A DNA stretch of 23,137 nucleotides from CAYIRQ01 sp964365905 (GTDB lineage: Bacteria; Patescibacteriota; Gracilibacteria; Peribacterales; Peribacteraceae): the NCBI GenBank assembly GCA_964365905.1, contig CAYIRQ010000007.1:1-23137 (forward strand), read 5' to 3'. A model generated the notes under the pieces. It ran no database searches, was not told where the DNA came from, and was given only the letters and a program-made list of their open reading frames with translations. Within the stretch, counting starts at the first letter, position 1. Each line of letters begins with the position of its first letter. Positions 21,057 through 23,137 of this stretch are shown piece after piece. The position numbers were made by a program, and so were the translations under genes.

Positions 21057-21100
21057 AATGTTTTAAAACATTATTACATGTACCAATGTGTTAACACGTT
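21057..21100. repeat. AT-rich palindromes in the convergent toxin/cupin gap
   Basis: AATGTTTTAAAACATT (21057-21072) is a perfect 16-bp palindrome. AATGTGTTAACACGTT (21085-21100) is palindromic except for one pair. ACATGT also occurs at 21077-21082 and 21104-21109. They sit between two converging gene ends, where bidirectional termination is expected, though no GC-rich stem is present. Protein-binding sites are an alternative. Confidence 0.4.
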
Positions 21101-21122
21101 GACACATGTCTGCTCTTCCTGC

Positions 21123-21437
21123 TCACAACCTCACAGACTCCAATGCCTTTGACTGAAACATCACAACGTAGGATTTGCTCTCGCTTTTCGCGCAGTGCGG
21201 AGTGCCCTTTGGAACAACAAAGAATTCCCCTTCCCGGACAATCTGATCTTCTCTCCCGCGCATTTGCATCACAACCTCGCCCCGATAGACATAGAACGTA
21301 TCGTCCCCGTTCGGATGGAAATGCCAATGGTATTCGCCATGGAAGAGCGCAAGTCTGATGACATGGTCATCGAAACGTGCGATCTCGATGGGGGACCATG
21401 GATTCTGGATGGTTGCAATGTACTGTTCGATATTCAT
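21123..21437 (-). CDS. Single-domain cupin protein
   Basis: A 104-residue small beta-barrel protein of the cupin_2 type. Motif 1 is GEYHWHFHPNGDDTFYVYRG (residues 34-53) with the HxH metal ligands; the usual glutamate position appears to be aspartate (D45/D46). Motif 2 is GEFFVVPKGTPHCAKS (70-85) with the second histidine, H81. Cupins of this size are often mannose-6-phosphate isomerase-like or dioxygenase-like proteins; the substrate cannot be told. ATG 21437 overlaps the stop of a 25-residue upstream ORF by 4 nt (ATGA), and that short ORF has a strong Shine-Dalgarno, so cupin translation is probably coupled to it. It converges with the PIN toxin. Confidence 0.9.
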   Translation of the reverse strand: MNIEQYIATIQNPWSPIEIARFDDHVIRLALFHGEYHWHFHPNGDDTFYVYRGEVVMQMRGREDQIVREGEFFVVPKGTPHCAKSESKSYVVMFQSKALESVRL

Positions 21438-21511
21438 GGGATGGCGATACGCATCGTATAGAATATCTCGTCAGGTTTCCTCTTCAACACATCAAACTCC
21501 TTTTTCGCCAT
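21434..21511 (-). CDS. 25-residue upstream ORF coupled to the cupin gene
   Basis: Encodes MAKKEFDVLKRKPDEIFYTM followed by RIAIP. It has the best Shine-Dalgarno in the window, AAAGGAGG (21524-21517), 5 nt before ATG 21511. Its TGA overlaps the cupin ATG. It could be a leader peptide that sets cupin translation or a small partner protein; no homolog is recognised. It lies just downstream of a 44-nt hairpin, so leader-based control is plausible (inference). Confidence 0.55.
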   Translation of the reverse strand: MAKKEFDVLKRKPDEIFYTMRIAIP

Positions 21512-21534
21512 CATTTCCTCCTTTCTCCAGCAAG

Positions 21535-21578
21535 CACTGCCAGTGGTACCCACGCCGAGTGGGCACCGGCCGACAGTG
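21535..21578 (-). other. Long hairpin upstream of the short ORF/cupin pair
   Basis: On the minus strand CACTG (21578-21574) pairs with CAGTG (21539-21535), and GGTGCCCAC pairs with GTGGGTACC (with a G-U pair) around loop TCGGC. A partly paired interior joins the two stems. The hairpin ends 10 nt before the AAAGGAGG Shine-Dalgarno of the 25-residue ORF. No T-tract follows. It may be a structured 5' leader, or the 3' structure of the 317-residue gene, whose stop is 26 nt upstream. Confidence 0.5.
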
Positions 21579-21603
21579 CAGAGCTCGATGATGTGAAAGA
21601 GCG

Positions 21604-22557
21604 TTAAGAAACAATCTTCAACTCCTCCCCCTCCTCGATGAACCCTTCATCGAGTTCGTGTACACGCTTCTCCGGAGGTCGTCGGAAATGATAAAAGGGA
21701 GAATTCTGTACCTTGATCGCTGCCTGCACCTGATTCGGCAGTTTCTTGAGCCATTCTGGCCATGGCCATGCGAGGGCGAGTCTCCTATCTCTCCCATCAT
21801 CTCTGTAGAACGCGGGTTTTTTGCCTTCTTTGTCATTGGGATCCTCGCACCCTTGAAAATCTTTCAAATCATTGAGAAGTGCGACGCGACATTCACGTTG
21901 TTCGGTTCCAATCTGCACGTTGACACGGCTTGCAACAGCACTACTCAGGAGCTCCCGGCAAAACGCTTCGGTGTCCCGACACAGAAAATTAATGGAGCCA
22001 AATCTGTCCACTCTTCCCACGGAAGCAGAGAACGGAACGGGAATCTTTTCAATAGCATCAGGAGCTGCAACGAGATTTTCGTCTTGGAGGACATGCGACT
22101 CCACCTCGGAAGAGCGAAATTGCTGTTTCGGATTAAAATTCACCACTCGATAGAATTCCCCGCGATTCTCTGCCACTTCCTCTCGCAAATGTATCAGTCC
22201 ATGGAGATGCGTGATGATGTCGATCTGAGGAAAACGGGAAACATAGAAAGTTGTGCCATTTCCATTGGTATCGACGTGGACTTCTTTCCCCCCATAGCGA
22301 GGGGCTGCATTCCCCACAAATGCAGCCCGCCCAACAGAGGGATTCTGTTCCCGTTCACAGAGCCGCCACGTTTCAAACGCGAGATAGGGAAGAATTCCTT
22401 CGCGTCCAAAAATGTCATACGCCTCGTCGGCCTGCCATCCGGAACGAACGGCAATCGTGGTCAGCGCATCGGGATCGACGCGTTTTGTGAGATCGCCTGT
22501 ATAGGGGCCACCGAGGGTATCCGAGACGTGGAATGTTCTCTCAATGCGATGTTCCAT
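21604..22557 (-). CDS. Divergent, probably inactive DUF62 (SAM hydrolase-fold)-like protein
   Basis: A 317-residue protein with no obvious standard family. Compared by eye with the DUF62 gene at 19539, the landmarks fall in order: FHVSDTLGGPYTGDL against SISTDFGPGNKGLGV, DPDALTTIA against CPEAEIIDLA, FVGNAAPRYGGKEVHVDT against VVDPGVGTKRRGIAIET, FRSSEVESHV against FHGRDVFAPV, and GRVDRFGSINF against LRNRFGSIFLN (RFGSI identical). The catalytic Asp and His positions are lost, so SAM hydrolysis is unlikely; a ligand-binding or structural role is inferred. The last 35 residues are an acidic tail (ELDEGFIEEGEELKIVS). ATG 22557 lacks a Shine-Dalgarno; TATAAC lies about 20 nt upstream, just after a terminator. 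The opposite-strand frame is open but rich in Cys and His, typical of a shadow. The remote homology needs a profile search. Confidence 0.7.
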   Translation of the reverse strand: MEHRIERTFHVSDTLGGPYTGDLTKRVDPDALTTIAVRSGWQADEAYDIFGREGILPYLAFETWRLCEREQNPSVGRAAFVGNAAPRYGGKEVHVDTNGNGTTFYVSRFPQIDIITHLHGLIHLREEVAENRGEFYRVVNFNPKQQFRSSEVESHVLQDENLVAAPDAIEKIPVPFSASVGRVDRFGSINFLCRDTEAFCRELLSSAVASRVNVQIGTEQRECRVALLNDLKDFQGCEDPNDKEGKKPAFYRDDGRDRRLALAWPWPEWLKKLPNQVQAAIKVQNSPFYHFRRPPEKRVHELDEGFIEEGEELKIVS

Positions 22558-22577
22558 CGTGATGGGGAAGAAAAATG

Positions 22578-22583
22578 GTTATA
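22578..22583 (-). promoter_or_regulatory. Candidate -10 of the 317-residue gene
   Basis: On the minus strand TATAAC (five of six to TATAAT) lies 20 nt before ATG 22557 and immediately downstream of the terminator T-tract, predicting a leader of about 14 nt. No clear -35 was found. Confidence 0.4.
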
Positions 22584-22590
22584 AAAATAC

Positions 22591-22614
22591 AAAAAACCCT
22601 CGCTTCGGCGAGGG
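22591..22614 (-). terminator. Rho-independent terminator of the ruvC transcript
   Basis: On the minus strand CCCTCGC (22614-22608) pairs perfectly with GCGAGGG (22603-22597) around a CGAA loop, followed by TTTTTT (22596-22591). It is a compact, strong intrinsic terminator and lies about 26 nt after the stop of the small ORF downstream of ruvC. Confidence 0.9.
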
Positions 22615-22640
22615 TGTGGTGGCTTTCGGAGTGAAGATTC

Positions 22641-22739
22641 TTACATTCTCACTTTCGCCAGCTCCCTCGCGAGGCGCATGCGCATCATCATCATGAGTTT
22701 GAGACTCGCGCCGAGGAGGAGGAATGTGAGAGAAATCAC
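22641..22739 (-). CDS. Possible 32-residue basic membrane peptide after ruvC
   Basis: From GTG 22739 to TAA 22641 the frame encodes MISLTFLLLGASLKLMMMMR and a basic tail RMRLARELAKVRM: a short hydrophobic helix followed by an amphipathic basic segment. It starts 10 nt after the ruvC stop and ends just before the terminator, filling the 3' end of the transcript. There is no Shine-Dalgarno and no homolog is recognised, so it may simply be 3' untranslated RNA. Confidence 0.3.
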   Translation of the reverse strand: MISLTFLLLGASLKLMMMMRMRLARELAKVRM

Positions 22740-22749
22740 TGACCGCAGT

Positions 22750-23137
22750 CTACGCAGCTTTCAGAAGGGGGTCAAGGGAAACTCGCGAACTTTGAGCCCC
22801 AAAGACCGCAAGTGCCACCGCATCACTCGCATCATCCGAAACCCCCGAGAAGAAATCTTTGGGAAGCTTGAGGATGATCGAGAGCATCGCCTGCATTTGG
22901 CGCTTATCCGCTCTCCCATCCCCCGTCACCCCCGCTTTCAGTTCGAGGGGGGTCGGCTCGAGCACGGGAATCCCTTCCTTTTCAAGGGTGAGAAGAATGA
23001 CCCCCCGCGCCTGCGCCACCTCCATCGCGGTCTTCCGATTGGTCTCAAAGTACAGCTTCTCGACGACCGCGCGATCCGGTTTATACTTTCGAATGATAGT
23101 CGTGAGATCGTCTGCAATCTCGAGAAGGCGGGCAGAG
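22750..23137 (-). CDS. ruvC: Holliday junction endonuclease RuvC (5' end outside window)
   Basis: The C-terminal roughly 129 residues of RuvC, open to the right edge. RuvC resolves Holliday junctions together with RuvAB. Visible landmarks are AVVEKLYFETNRKTAMEVAQ, whose glutamate matches E66 of the E. coli enzyme, then ARGVILL, the loop GVTGDGRADKRQMQAML (DNA-binding KxQ region) and DDASDAVALAVFG, holding the two C-terminal catalytic aspartates. The first catalytic Asp lies beyond the edge. The gene is followed by a possible 32-residue ORF and a strong terminator at 22591-22614. With recF and recG, this window holds three recombination and repair genes, though on separate transcripts. Confidence 0.93.
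   Translation of the reverse strand, partial: SARLLEIADDLTTIIRKYKPDRAVVEKLYFETNRKTAMEVAQARGVILLTLEKEGIPVLEPTPLELKAGVTGDGRADKRQMQAMLSIILKLPKDFFSGVSDDASDAVALAVFGAQSSRVSLDPLLKAA

Noticed and set aside
21658..22584. Plus-strand 308-codon frame opposite the 317-residue gene
   Set aside because: Rich in Cys, His and Arg as expected of a shadow. The minus strand has a -10, an ordered set of DUF62-like landmarks and a sensible acidic tail.

Overview
The window is about 23 kb of compact bacterial chromosome with moderately high GC. Genes on both strands are separated by very short gaps. TGA acts as a normal stop (for example at the toxin end, 21012-21014), so this is not one of the recoded lineages. 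Several traits suggest, but do not prove, a Patescibacteria/CPR organism, possibly Peregrinibacteria/Peribacteria-like: few Shine-Dalgarno sites, a ThrRS without its TGS domain, a short PurA, type IV pilin-like proteins with exotic domains, and a very large secreted DUF11/cysteine-rich protein.

Layout, left to right. Positions 1-6000 (minus) hold at least 2000 codons of a modular surface protein running off the left edge; it alternates DUF11-like beta-sandwiches with cysteine-rich CDDGN/CDEG motifs. Its promoter and leader occupy 6001-6234. Next are thrS (minus) and a small upstream ORF overlapping it. Divergently, on the plus strand, lie an RppH-like Nudix hydrolase, recF and typA/bipA. Positions 12041-13291 (minus) carry a DUF4870-like membrane protein, a small PCP_red-like protein and an unknown 79-residue protein with its own strong promoter. 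Then come tRNA-Arg(UCU) and two pilin-like genes. The second of these has a complete seven-repeat FG-GAP/VCBS propeller inserted into the pilin body.

On the plus strand follow purA, recG, two coupled tiny membrane proteins, a frameshifted DUF62 (SAM hydroxide adenosyltransferase) gene and a Phd/PIN toxin-antitoxin pair. On the minus strand come a cupin gene preceded by a 25-residue ORF and a long hairpin, a 317-residue protein that looks like a degenerate DUF62 relative, a terminator, a possible 32-residue ORF and the 3' part of ruvC.

Functionally this is housekeeping (ThrRS, PurA, tRNA-Arg), recombination and repair (RecF, RecG, RuvC), ribosome-associated GTPase (TypA) and RNA 5'-end turnover (Nudix), mixed with surface display (giant protein, pilins) and small accessory modules. 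A recurring feature is a -10-like hexamer only 6-8 nt before the start codon, suggesting leaderless transcripts. The most novel-looking item is the propeller-bearing pilin next to a simple sibling pilin. No CRISPR array, rRNA, transposase or phage module was seen. No stretch over 300 bases lacks a gene.
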